From Methanosarcinales archaeon (GTDB lineage Archaea; Halobacteriota; Methanosarcinia; Methanosarcinales; Methanogasteraceae): a stretch of 30,140 nt of DNA. This document shows positions 1 to 6,675 of the stretch, piece after piece; the stretch's first letter is position 1; each line of letters starts with the position of its first letter. The notes beneath the pieces are model-generated. The model was not told the DNA's origin. It saw nothing but the letters and a program-made list of their open reading frames with translations, and did not search any database. Made by a program: the position numbers and the translations under genes. The stretch spans positions 1-30,140 of the forward strand of contig QMVM01000002.1 of assembly GCA_003661105.1 (NCBI GenBank), in the 5' to 3' direction.

Positions 1-69
1 GCCAAACGTCACGGTCTCTTTCGATATCTTATCGATCAAGTCCCAGCGATCGCCAGTGCTCAGTTTCAT
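1..69 (-). CDS. feoB: FeoB membrane (permease) part, N-terminal fragment, runs off the left edge
   Basis: The first 23 codons begin MKLSTGDRWDLIDKISKET and run off the left edge. The RW-x-LIDKI stretch resembles the linker that follows the GTPase domain in full-length FeoB, so this is probably the Fe2+-permease half of a split FeoB. The ATG overlaps the stop of the GTPase gene as ATGA, which implies translational coupling. Only the start is visible; no membrane segment lies inside the window. The assignment therefore rests on the linker-like sequence and the operon context. Confidence 0.55.
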   Translation of the reverse strand, partial: MKLSTGDRWDLIDKISKETVTFG

Positions 70-629
70 GCTGCACCCCCCGCGTCTGCCGCGCTTTTCG
101 TATTTGAAGCGTTCGTAGCATTCGCGATGATATCCTCCACATTGACAGGTTTCGCATCTTTAAGCCTCGATACAAGTTCTTTGATACCTTCGCCTGCGAT
201 TGCGACGGTCGAAACCACAGGGATGCCAAGAATCTGCTCTAACCGGTCAGCATCGATCTCGATGTTCTTATCCGCAGCAACATCCCGCATATTAAGAGCG
301 ATCACTAAGGAATACCCCTCTTCGATGATCTCCATCGCGAGATAGAGGCCGCGTTCGATCTTGGATGCGTCGATTACCGAGATTACCTTTATATCCTTGC
401 CCTCATGCAGCATCGCAACAGCAACCTCCTCTGCCCGGTCCTTCGGATCAAGAGAGAACGTTCCGGGCACATCAACGATCTCGATGTCCTCGCCCTCGAT
501 CTTCATCCATCCTTTCGTGTAATCGACCGTTGTTCCGGGATAGTTCGACTCGGTTACGTTTGCTCCTGTTAGACGGTTGAAAAAGACGCTTTTACCGACG
601 TTGGGATGTCCCATCAGAAGAATCTTCAT
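66..629 (-). CDS. feoB: FeoB GTPase domain protein (stand-alone)
   Basis: A 187-residue G protein. G1 is GHPNVGKS (about residues 7-14), followed by the FeoB-type switch NYPGTTVDY, G3 DVPGTFSL and G4 NMRD. These match the cytoplasmic GTPase domain that gates the FeoB ferrous iron permease. The protein ends after the G domain with an Ala-rich tail (AADAGGAA) and has no membrane segments, whereas bacterial FeoB is usually one long chain. The next gene starts on an ATGA overlap and looks like the missing permease, so the two products probably assemble at the membrane. The start also overlaps the upstream feoA stop as ATGA. Confidence 0.9.
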   Translation of the reverse strand: MKILLMGHPNVGKSVFFNRLTGANVTESNYPGTTVDYTKGWMKIEGEDIEIVDVPGTFSLDPKDRAEEVAVAMLHEGKDIKVISVIDASKIERGLYLAMEIIEEGYSLVIALNMRDVAADKNIEIDADRLEQILGIPVVSTVAIAGEGIKELVSRLKDAKPVNVEDIIANATNASNTKSAADAGGAA

Positions 630-853
630 TTTGCCACCTCTATAGTGATCTTTCCGGCCATGTCCAACCCCAGCGACGTCTCTGCCCCTTCAACAACCAC
701 ATCAACAGGACCTTTGATCGGCTGTTTCGTAACCATCCTGAGCGTCTTGCCAACCCTGATGCCCATGCCGGCGACCCGTTTCTGCAGATCTTTCTCGATC
801 TCTGTTACGGCACCCTGTTCATTATAATCCATCTCAGATAATTTCTTTTTCAT
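626..853 (-). CDS. feoA: FeoA-like SH3-fold protein (second copy)
   Basis: A 75-residue protein starting MKKKLSEMDYNEQGAVTEI. It shows the FeoA pattern of a small beta-barrel: GAVTEIE, then RVAGMGIRVGKTLRMV and a C-terminal LGLDMAGKITIEV. FeoA proteins are cytosolic partners of FeoB in Fe2+ uptake. The start at 853 lies four bases after the stop of the other feoA gene, and the end overlaps the FeoB GTPase start by ATGA, so the genes form one tightly packed operon. The reading frame continues upstream, but that extension lies inside the preceding feoA gene and is unlikely to be used. Confidence 0.8.
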   Translation of the reverse strand: MKKKLSEMDYNEQGAVTEIEKDLQKRVAGMGIRVGKTLRMVTKQPIKGPVDVVVEGAETSLGLDMAGKITIEVAK

Positions 854-857
854 TCTA

Positions 858-1091
858 TTACACCATACTAACCTGTATCTTCCGCGCCATCCCGCGACCA
901 ATCGAAACCGTGTTCCTATCAACCTCTATCGTAACCGGACCGTGGCCATTGGAGATCACGCGCACGACGCTGCCCTCCGATATCCCCATCAGGTTCAGTT
1001 TCTGCCTGACGCCGTGACCACCCCCGATCTCTATAATTCTTGCAGGAAGGTCTGGTTTTAATTGTGATAAGTTCATATCGCTTGAATACAT
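858..1091 (-). CDS. feoA: FeoA-like SH3-fold protein (first gene of feo operon)
   Basis: A 77-residue protein. GGGHGVRQKLNLMGISEG followed by SVVRVI and a C-terminal IGRGMARKIQVSMV is the typical FeoA layout (turn, LMGI-EG, then the A-KI strand). It leads a four-gene feo operon and differs clearly in sequence from the second FeoA, so the pair is not a fresh duplication. The ATG at 1091 has an AGGTGA ribosome-binding site about six bases upstream. TTAGG/CCTAA-type operators lie in the promoter region just upstream, as expected for iron-responsive control. Confidence 0.85.
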   Translation of the reverse strand: MYSSDMNLSQLKPDLPARIIEIGGGHGVRQKLNLMGISEGSVVRVISNGHGPVTIEVDRNTVSIGRGMARKIQVSMV

Positions 1092-1129
1092 CTCGATTCA
1101 CCTTTGTTGTTATGAGTAATCAGACGCGA

Positions 1130-1184
1130 TTAGGTATGTAAGTACCCTACCCTAACAAAATTAGGTTTTTTCCGAAAAACCTAA
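1130..1184 (-). promoter_or_regulatory. Iron-box-like (DtxR/IdeR-type) operators upstream of feo
   Basis: There are two candidate sites. At 1161-1184 the 10-base arms TTAGGTTTTT and AAAAACCTAA pair perfectly around a TCCG spacer. At 1130-1155 a second TTAGG...CCTAA element contains the smaller GGTA/TACC dyad. TTAGG and CCTAA half-sites are characteristic of DtxR-family metal-dependent repressors. The sites lie 40-95 bases upstream of the first feoA start, at the expected core promoter. A divergent gene, moaC, starts at 1272. The regulator itself is not in the window. Confidence 0.5.
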
Positions 1185-1271
1185 CATTTGGGCGAGGGGG
1201 GGCGTTTTAATCCGGAAGTGCCGGATTGATAAAAAGTTTGAATACCACTGAACTTTCAGAGAGTACCGACC

Positions 1272-1781
1272 ATGAGCAATCCGATATTCACTCACATCAC
1301 AGACGATCGTGCAGCGATGGTGGACATCAGCGAAAAGGACGCGATCACCAGACGCGCTGTTGCAACCGGAAGAATCGCGCTTCAACGAGAGACGATTGCA
1401 GCAATCAATAGAGGCAGCGTCGAGAAAGGAAACGTGCTTGCAACAGCAAGGGTCGCTGCTATAATGGCGGTCAAGGAGACTCCGTCCACGATCCCGATGT
1501 GCCACCAGATCCCTATCACCGGAATCGATGTCAATTTCGAGATTACCGACGATGCGATTCATGCGCTTGTGGAGGTGAAGTCGGTCGGGCGCACCGGAGT
1601 GGAGATGGAAGCACTCTCTGGCGTGAGCACCTGCCTTTTAACGATCTGGGATATGGTCAAGTCCGCAGAGAAGGACGAGAGCGGAAATTACCCGGATACC
1701 GCGATAACAGATATCAGGGTGGTTGAGAAGGTGAAATACCGTGCACATCAAACCGGAGATCCGGATCCTCGCAATCGATGA
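1272..1781 (+). CDS. moaC: Cyclic pyranopterin monophosphate synthase MoaC
   Basis: A 169-residue protein matching MoaC, which converts the cyclic GTP intermediate made by MoaA into cPMP in molybdopterin synthesis. Recognisable motifs are the N-terminal MVDISEKDAITRRAVATGRI, the MCHQIPITG loop and the active-site KSVGRTGVEMEALSGVS followed by WDMVKSAEKD. The C-terminal 15 or so residues (HQTGDPDPRNR) run past the normal end of the fold and overlap the next gene. A TATA-like GATAAAAAG at about 1228 and an inverted repeat TCCGG/CCGGA at 1211-1225 precede it. With moeA in the same window it fits the Mo/W cofactor need of formylmethanofuran dehydrogenase. Confidence 0.92.
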   Translation: MSNPIFTHITDDRAAMVDISEKDAITRRAVATGRIALQRETIAAINRGSVEKGNVLATARVAAIMAVKETPSTIPMCHQIPITGIDVNFEITDDAIHALVEVKSVGRTGVEMEALSGVSTCLLTIWDMVKSAEKDESGNYPDTAITDIRVVEKVKYRAHQTGDPDPRNR

Positions 1782-2313
1782 TTCCGCGCTTTTAGGCGAG
1801 CGCATCATGATTGTCGGCGTGGTCTTCCGGGGTGGGGGATGGATGGATGGCGTACTCAGGTCAGAGATCACACGGGATGGGATGGACGCAACCGATGTGA
1901 TCACAGAGATGGTGACTGCGACCAAGCATTACCCGCAGATCCGCGTGATTATGCTCGATGGCGTGACTTATGGCGGGTTTAATGTGGTTGACATAACCGG
2001 GTTGCAGAGTCGAACCGGGCTGCCTGTAATCGCGGTGATGCGTGCCGAGCCGGATATGGCGCGGATCAGGGACGCGATGCAGAATCTCCCGGACGCTGAT
2101 CTGCGGTGGCAATCCATCTTAAACGCTGGCGCGATTGCGGAGATCAAGGTGCATGAGGGTTCGCTGTATATTCAGTGTGCAGGAATTGAGATTACGGATG
2201 CAATGAAGATCGTGCAACTCGCAACGACCCACAGCCACATCCCTGAGCCGCTTCGTGCTGCGCACCTGATCGCAACAGGCATCGTGTGTGGAGAGTCGCG
2301 GGGGCAGGCGTGA
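1741..2313 (+). CDS. DUF99 / UPF0215 family protein
   Basis: A 190-residue member of the archaeal DUF99 family, which is related in fold to endonuclease V but lacks an established function. The start KPEIRILAIDDSALL, then VVFRGGGWMDGVL, RVIMLDGVTYGGFNVVDI and the C-terminal IPEPLRAAHLIATGIV are family-typical. The start codon is GTG at 1741, supported by AAGGTGA ending six bases upstream. That start lies 41 bases inside moaC in another frame, so the two are co-transcribed and probably coupled. A run of seven T right after the stop (about 2317-2323) could terminate transcription. Confidence 0.82.
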   Translation: MHIKPEIRILAIDDSALLGERIMIVGVVFRGGGWMDGVLRSEITRDGMDATDVITEMVTATKHYPQIRVIMLDGVTYGGFNVVDITGLQSRTGLPVIAVMRAEPDMARIRDAMQNLPDADLRWQSILNAGAIAEIKVHEGSLYIQCAGIEITDAMKIVQLATTHSHIPEPLRAAHLIATGIVCGESRGQA

Positions 2314-2668
2314 TCGTTTTTTTCCAATTTCGTCACTCATTTCATTCCCGCCCCATTATATTCATCAACGATTCCAGTCGGTTTGACGGTGTGTGGTTCA
2401 CGCTGCCGACCGATGAAACTATATAATATTTGTATCCGCTGATACTGTGTAAATCGGGATGATCTCCCGGTCTATTTCTCAGCAATCGGCGTATGTAATC
2501 GGATCTCATCGAGCAACTCATCATCGGTCTTTCCTTCGAACTCGACTGATCTTATACCAGAATCTATCTTAAACATATCCGTAATACATGACTTTCGAAT
2601 AAATTGAATTTTCCACCATCCTAAATGTCACACTCTTTATATGGGATTATACACATATCATACATTAA
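2314..2668. other. AT-rich intergenic region with back-to-back promoters
   Basis: The region starts with a T-run that may end the moaC-DUF99 transcript. It holds a possible 34-codon ORF on the minus strand (2472-2576). A clear TATA box, TTTATAT at 2636-2642, lies about 27 bases ahead of the plus-strand ORF at 2669, so that transcript would be leaderless or nearly so. A second AATTTATT box at about 2598-2605 on the minus strand lies about 25 bases ahead of the small ORF. Nothing else was recognised. Confidence 0.5.
2472..2576 (-). CDS. Possible 34-residue leaderless small protein
   Basis: ATG at 2576 reads MFKIDSGIRSVEFEGKTDDE and continues to IRLHTPIAEK, ending in TAG. The product is acidic, with codon choices that look coding. 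A minus-strand TATA-like element (2598-2605) lies about one promoter length upstream, so a leaderless mRNA is plausible; there is no Shine-Dalgarno sequence. It could be a real small protein or the remnant of a larger gene, and no family was recognised. Confidence 0.3.
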   Translation of the reverse strand: MFKIDSGIRSVEFEGKTDDELLDEIRLHTPIAEK

Positions 2669-3040
2669 ATGTCAGAAGAAGAACGAATATTTGAAATCCT
2701 GAGCACCATCCAAAATATCAAAGAGTCGGAACTACCCGTCACAACATATTTTAAACAGAATTCTGTTCCGTTCACTCGCGAACAATACTATCGCTATTGC
2801 AGGATTCTTAAGAAGTCTGGTGAAGACGGACTTTATGACAAAAGAAAAGATGGAAATTACACGAAACTGACGGAACGGATAAAAGATTACATAATATCCA
2901 CAGTCACAGAAAACAGAAGCATAACCACACCCCAATTACAGGGCAAGATTCTAAACAAGTTTGATGTAAAAATATCAGAATCCAGTTTGAATGCCTTCCG
3001 GGCATCGGTTTCTTTAACAAGAGTCCCCCTGCACAAATAG
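2669..3040 (+). CDS. Helix-turn-helix protein, transposase-like N-terminus, possibly interrupted
   Basis: A 123-residue ORF, rich in Lys, Glu and Ile and more AT-rich than its neighbours, which suggests horizontal origin. Two predicted helical DNA-binding segments can be seen. One is around FTREQYYRYCRILKKSGEDG followed by LYDKRKDGN; the other is SITTPQLQGKILNKFDVKIS followed by ESSLNAFR. This pattern recalls the N-terminal HTH pair of transposases or recombinases, though no specific family was identified. The frame is open past the TAG at 3038-3040 for another 63 codons, including a GGGEILTWLAFFTGIIGIF stretch, until TAA at 3230. The simplest reading is a decaying mobile-element gene. A TATA box 27 bases upstream gives a leaderless start. 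Confidence 0.5.
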   Translation: MSEEERIFEILSTIQNIKESELPVTTYFKQNSVPFTREQYYRYCRILKKSGEDGLYDKRKDGNYTKLTERIKDYIISTVTENRSITTPQLQGKILNKFDVKISESSLNAFRASVSLTRVPLHK

Positions 3041-3220
3041 CCAAAATACAAACTCCTGAGATCGGGCGGCGGTGAAATTCTTACATGGTTGGCATTCTTC
3101 ACAGGCATTATCGGAATCTTTTTATTATTTTCTGATAACGTCGGATTGTCTTACACAACCACAACTACCATAATGGAGAACTATCGGTCTGAAAAGTGGT
3201 TTACACCGCTAATCTGTGTC

Positions 3221-3273
3221 CATCTGTGTTAATCTGTGGCTGATACTATTTTAGCCACAGATTAACACAGATT
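3221..3273. repeat. Dispersed inverted repeat (TAATCTGTGGCT family), best copy
   Basis: The left arm at 3221-3241 and right arm at 3253-3273 (AGCCACAGATTAACACAGAT plus one base) pair at 20 of 21 positions around an 11-base loop. Degraded relatives occur at about 7834-7884, 18907-18966 and 27820-27870, always between genes. They behave like a REP/MITE-type element; no transposase gene is attached. Confidence 0.7.
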
Positions 3274-3309
3274 TCACTGATTACACCCACACAATAATGC
3301 CCGTATTTG

Positions 3310-3377
3310 TCGGGTTGGTGCCATGTTTTCAACCGACCAGAATAAATTAAAAAGTCTCACAACTCAAAAAGTCTCAC
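3310..3377 (-). terminator. Tandem T-tract terminator of the signalling operon
   Basis: Reading the minus strand after the KaiC-like stop, GTGAGACTTTTT occurs twice with a 17-base period (plus-strand AAAAAGTCTCAC at 3349 and 3366). A hairpin GTCGGTTG/CAACCCGAC follows (3309-3338). Repeated T-tracts are typical archaeal terminators. Confidence 0.45.
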
Positions 3378-4064
3378 TTATCCGACCGATACCCCGTCAT
3401 CAGTGATCTGATAACCTGCCGACTCCTGCCTGAGTCCAGCCATCGCCTCGATGGTGATCGTCTCGGAATCGAGGTGGATGATGTTATCCACGCTAGCTTT
3501 CAGCATCGTCTCGATCTCGGTCTCTGCTGTACCCTCGGTATATGTGATGATACCGGTTCCGCCTGCCATCTTGATCCGCATGATGTAGGACTTAAGCACC
3601 CTGATGACGAGGATCGGGGAGTTAAACGCAAATAGCGTGGTCGATGAGTCCAGGATCGATCTGAACTGCTGAGTCTGCTGATAGATATCCTGCAACTGCT
3701 GGATGACCTTGCTTGCGATGTCGGTCGGATTCTGCGGGGATGATACCACCATGTTCTTAGTCTCCTTCTGCATAGCGCCGACTGAACCTGATGCCGTATC
3801 GATCACATACAGCTTCTTATCCCGAATATAATCACTGATGAACCAGTCAAAAACCATCATCTGCTGTTCGAGCTGGGACTGGGTATAGTCAGTCATCAGA
3901 TACGAGCATAGATCGCCACCTGCTACCGCCTGACGCAGGAACTGGTAGCAGAATATGGACTTTCCGGTCTTTGGTGGACCATATACAAGAGTTATCGTAT
4001 TCTCTGGCAGTCCGCCGGTAAGTTCATCAAGTCCCGTGATCCCGGATGCTATTTTTGGAATCAT
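3378..4064 (-). CDS. KaiC-like RecA-superfamily ATPase (single domain)
   Basis: A 228-residue protein with an intact Walker A motif GPPKTGKS (residues 29-36), preceded by the KaiC-type GITGLDELTGGLPENTITLV. A Walker B-like strand LYVIDT lies at 85-90. A Gln-rich helix (VIQQLQDIYQQTQQ) occupies the middle, and a GTGIITYTEG strand lies near the end. Such single-domain KaiC homologues are common archaeal signalling ATPases. Its ATG overlaps the stop of the KaiC-like/GTPase fusion as ATGA, and it is the last gene of the operon. It may supply the ATPase activity that the degenerate domain of its partner has lost, perhaps as a hetero-oligomer; that is inference. Confidence 0.82.
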   Translation of the reverse strand: MIPKIASGITGLDELTGGLPENTITLVYGPPKTGKSIFCYQFLRQAVAGGDLCSYLMTDYTQSQLEQQMMVFDWFISDYIRDKKLYVIDTASGSVGAMQKETKNMVVSSPQNPTDIASKVIQQLQDIYQQTQQFRSILDSSTTLFAFNSPILVIRVLKSYIMRIKMAGGTGIITYTEGTAETEIETMLKASVDNIIHLDSETITIEAMAGLRQESAGYQITDDGVSVG

Positions 4065-5260
4065 ATCTCATATATGAGGCTGAAGAGAGTGTTCAGAGCC
4101 TCACTAAGCCCTTGTTCATCTGTTGCCGAGACTGGAACGATCGGAATCTCCTCCCAGAGCGACATCTTCTTCTTGATTTCACCAGGCGACAACGCGTTCG
4201 GAAGGTCTTGCTTGTTGGCGATGATCACCTTTGGTATCGCCTCTGTGCGGCACATCCGGATCATCTCTTTCGCCCGCACAAACGTCTCTGGCTTCGTCGA
4301 GTCGATCACGATGAAGGTGCCGATCGCCTCCCTCCCGAGTGGTTCAAGCAGTAGGTCGAACCGCTCCTGGCCCGGAGTTCCGAATACGTCGGCAGAGAAT
4401 CCTTTGTAGTCTATATGCCCGATATCAAGCCCGACAGTCGTTGGAAATAGTTCAAAGGTCTGCCGCTCCACTGAAACGGAATCCGGAGCGATTGCATGGG
4501 TAAATGTCGTCTTTCCGGCATTATACGGTCCGGTCACCAGTAGTTTCGGAATGAAGACCCTGACCCCGCCCGGCTCCAGAATCTCGAAGAAGATCTTTGT
4601 CCCTGATACCTTGATCCAGTTCGATTTCGTGACCGCAAAGACCTGCCGGTAGACTACCTTCTCTTCGACGCTGAAGAGTTTGACCTCGCAGTCAACGATT
4701 TTGGACAGTCTTCCAAGCATCACTTTTTCGTAGTTCCATCTCGTGAAGAGATAGATCATGTTCACATCGTTTGATCGTGCCACCTCGTTTAACCGCTCGA
4801 TCATATCGAATGTCTGGTCAACACCGATGGAATCGAGAAGCGTTGCAACATCCTCAATAACAGCAGTTCCCCCGGCGATATCAGCGATCGCTTTTGCAAC
4901 CACATTCTCACTCTCTTTAAAATCATCGATCTCATATTTGCCGATCGCTGGCATCCCCATCATCGGGGAGATGGAATCGACAAAGAATGTCTGACCCGAG
5001 TCGAGAGATGACCGCAGATCCCAGCCGTACCTGTGGAATACATGTTCGATCTCGACCGGTGTTCTTGTGTTTGTGTATATAAAACTGATGTCCCCGTCGT
5101 TTCTCATGCGCTCCGCGATGATCTGGCATCCGAAGACCTCGGATGCGACGCCCGGCATCGCGGTAAACAGCATCGATGTGCCGGCAGGCATTCCTCCGCC
5201 GAGCATCTCATCAAGCAACGGGATGTATGTTTTACGTCTGCCCTCGGTCTCTGCCACCAT
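4061..5260 (-). CDS. Degenerate KaiC-like domain fused to Ras/MglA-type small GTPase
   Basis: A 399-residue two-domain protein. Residues 1 to about 230 have the KaiC/RecA layout (LLDEMLGGGMPAGTSMLF, Walker B-like TFFVDS at 91-96). The P-loop, however, reads TAMPGVASEV and lacks the GK(S/T) needed for ATP binding. Residues 236-399 form a small GTPase of the Arf/MglA kind: G1 GPYNAGKT (244-251), switch I TTVGLDIG, G3 DVFGTPGQERF (from 291), G4 NKQD (349-352) and G5 SAT (378-380). No lipidation signal or membrane segment is visible. The gene lies two bases after a Roadblock gene, the family that provides GAP-like partners for such GTPases, and overlaps a KaiC-like ATPase gene. Start ATG with GAGGT upstream. 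Confidence 0.87.
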   Translation of the reverse strand: MVAETEGRRKTYIPLLDEMLGGGMPAGTSMLFTAMPGVASEVFGCQIIAERMRNDGDISFIYTNTRTPVEIEHVFHRYGWDLRSSLDSGQTFFVDSISPMMGMPAIGKYEIDDFKESENVVAKAIADIAGGTAVIEDVATLLDSIGVDQTFDMIERLNEVARSNDVNMIYLFTRWNYEKVMLGRLSKIVDCEVKLFSVEEKVVYRQVFAVTKSNWIKVSGTKIFFEILEPGGVRVFIPKLLVTGPYNAGKTTFTHAIAPDSVSVERQTFELFPTTVGLDIGHIDYKGFSADVFGTPGQERFDLLLEPLGREAIGTFIVIDSTKPETFVRAKEMIRMCRTEAIPKVIIANKQDLPNALSPGEIKKKMSLWEEIPIVPVSATDEQGLSEALNTLFSLIYEI

Positions 5261-5262
5261 GT

Positions 5263-5640
5263 TTAGACCTCTTCGAGGATCTCCTGCACTTGTTTTGCCC
5301 TTGTCTCGATCTCCATCATGATCAGCCCGAGTTGCGCGCCGGAGTCTGCCAGTGCGATTAGAATCGCCTTCTCGCCGGCTGGCTGGAGCAGTATCGTGCC
5401 CTGCTCGGTCTTTACGTGGATCTCACTCACACTGCCAGTTCCCATCTGGGTACTTGCAGTCTCTGCACTCGCCATGATTGTGGAGCAGAGCGCGGCAACG
5501 ATCCGCTCGTTCATCTCAGGCGGCATGAGCGCCGTGATCAGTAATCCCTCCTTGGAAACGATGCCGACAGCCTTGATTTGTCCGACTTCCCCGAATCTGG
5601 CAAGGACCGTGTCCAATTTATCCTTCTTAGTCTCAGGCAT
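5263..5640 (-). CDS. Roadblock/LC7 domain protein
   Basis: A 125-residue protein of the Roadblock/LC7 (MglB-like) fold. The pattern KAVGIVSKEGLLITALMPPE, then ALCSTIMASAETAS, VSEIHVKTEQGTILLQPAG and KAILIALADSGAQLGLIMME covers the full domain. MglB-type proteins regulate Ras-like GTPases, and here the GTPase gene follows two bases downstream. The frame is open to a GTG at 5649, but AGGTGA sits at proper distance from the ATG at 5640, so that start is preferred. A paralogous Roadblock gene lies at 11422-11787. It is expected to be a cytosolic dimer. Confidence 0.87.
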   Translation of the reverse strand: MPETKKDKLDTVLARFGEVGQIKAVGIVSKEGLLITALMPPEMNERIVAALCSTIMASAETASTQMGTGSVSEIHVKTEQGTILLQPAGEKAILIALADSGAQLGLIMMEIETRAKQVQEILEEV

Positions 5641-5667
5641 TTTGCTCACCTACTCGATTATCATTTA

Positions 5668-6165
5668 TCACTCGATCAACTCAAAGATAACCACGCAGTT
5701 CCCGAGTTCCGCTGTTTCATTGGTTATTCGTATCTGGAATTCCTCGCCAAAAACCTTCCTGGCTGCTGATGCTGCATAAAATCCAGGAGGGCAGAGAACG
5801 CACGAAGTAATTCCATTCTCGCGCAGATATTTGAGTGCGAGCGTGTTGATGCAGTTTTTTACGCGACATCGAACTATCTTTCCATCAGCATCCGGAATAC
5901 AGTGAATCTCATCCGCAACATCGAGTCCGACAAGCATCTTTGCAAGATCGTCCATGAACTCCGGAATTGGTTTTCCGGGTTTAAACTCGATTCCAAGATC
6001 TTTTTCGGTAGCAGTGATCAGATCGACACCAACGAGCGGTACCATCGTGGTCTGCATGATCGGCGCACCTGCTCCAAGCGTCTCCTTCACTGCTCGCTCG
6101 AATGCATAAGATATCGCGTTGTAGACGACATAATCCACTTTCTCTTTACGCCATTCTTCGGTCAT
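5668..6165 (-). CDS. Cysteine-bearing V4R-like domain protein B
   Basis: A 165-residue protein, assigned only tentatively to the V4R-like small-molecule/metal-binding fold. The C-terminal half has Cys89, Cys100, Cys105, Cys122, Cys125 and Cys157. The section CVLCPPGFYAASAARKVFG and the terminal NCVVIFEL resemble the C-x-G-F...C pattern of V4R domains. The N-terminal half (KVDYVVYNAISYAFERAV) is helical. GGAGGTG precedes the ATG at 6165, which overlaps the upstream gene stop as ATGA. The clustered cysteines suggest an Fe-S cluster, zinc or thiol sensing site. It lies between a sibling protein and the Roadblock gene, so it may be a sensor or adaptor feeding the GTPase. Confidence 0.6.
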   Translation of the reverse strand: MTEEWRKEKVDYVVYNAISYAFERAVKETLGAGAPIMQTTMVPLVGVDLITATEKDLGIEFKPGKPIPEFMDDLAKMLVGLDVADEIHCIPDADGKIVRCRVKNCINTLALKYLRENGITSCVLCPPGFYAASAARKVFGEEFQIRITNETAELGNCVVIFELIE

Positions 6166-6617
6166 GACTCCACCTCCGCGGTCACCGCACACTCTGTCAT
6201 CTTACACTCCACCCCTGGCTTTAATTTCGCATAGCCTTCTCCGTTGGTACCCTTCACAACATCGATGACGCCCCTCACAATTCCAGGTACTGGGCAGACC
6301 GTGGTCTCGAACGCAAGCCCACCGACCTTCTTCGGGCAGACGTTACATTCCTTGATCGCAAGCGTAACCATGCCTGCATCCTCTGTGATCTCATACTCGC
6401 CTCCGAACTCGAGTTCATCTGCTAATATCCCGATCAACTCTTTTACCGGAGTGTCCCTGGTAACCAGACCCTTCTTAAGTAGGAGTTTGCCGATCTGGGT
6501 GCCGATGTACGACGCAAAGAGATTGGTCTGTTCCTGACTCGATCTTCCGAACAGTTCTCCGATCGCGGCTCCCAAGCCCATAAATGTGCGGTGCAGATAC
6601 TCGATCTTGTTATCCAT
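6162..6617 (-). CDS. Cysteine-bearing V4R-like domain protein A
   Basis: A 151-residue protein with an N-terminal helical half (MDNKIEYLHRTFMGLGAAIG; LFASYIGTQIGKLLLKKG) and a C-terminal cysteine section: Cys91 and Cys94 (CNVCP), Cys108 (CPVPG), Cys138 and Cys143. VCPVPGIVRGVIDVVKG lines up by eye with LCPPGFYAASAARKVFG of the next protein and loosely with the V4R consensus, so the two are probably distant relatives. AGGAGG six bases before ATG 6617 fixes the start. An ATGA overlap couples it to protein B. Ligand and exact function are unknown. Confidence 0.6.
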   Translation of the reverse strand: MDNKIEYLHRTFMGLGAAIGELFGRSSQEQTNLFASYIGTQIGKLLLKKGLVTRDTPVKELIGILADELEFGGEYEITEDAGMVTLAIKECNVCPKKVGGLAFETTVCPVPGIVRGVIDVVKGTNGEGYAKLKPGVECKMTECAVTAEVES

Positions 6618-6675
6618 CAAATCCTCCTTGTATCTGGTTCGTGATTGAACTAGTGAATACATAAGCTTTTACCAA

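Larger units (their letters stand above)
3041..3377. other. Read-through tail, inverted repeat and terminator region
   Basis: Bases 3041-3232 continue the frame of the HTH ORF after its amber stop and encode a hydrophobic, membrane-like stretch. Bases 3211-3280 hold a dispersed repeat with a 20-base hairpin. Bases 3310-3377 hold signals that probably end the minus-strand signalling operon. No independent gene was recognised. Confidence 0.5.

Noticed and set aside
2342..2524. Minus-strand ORF of 60 codons beginning MMSCSMRSDYIRRLL
   Set aside because: It has no ribosome-binding site and an unlikely composition; the overlapping 34-codon frame looks more coding.
2669..3232. Pyrrolysine read-through of the amber in the HTH ORF
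   Set aside because: TAG is the normal stop of kamA, gltX, ilvE, mtrC and DUF424 in this window, so a sense meaning is unlikely.
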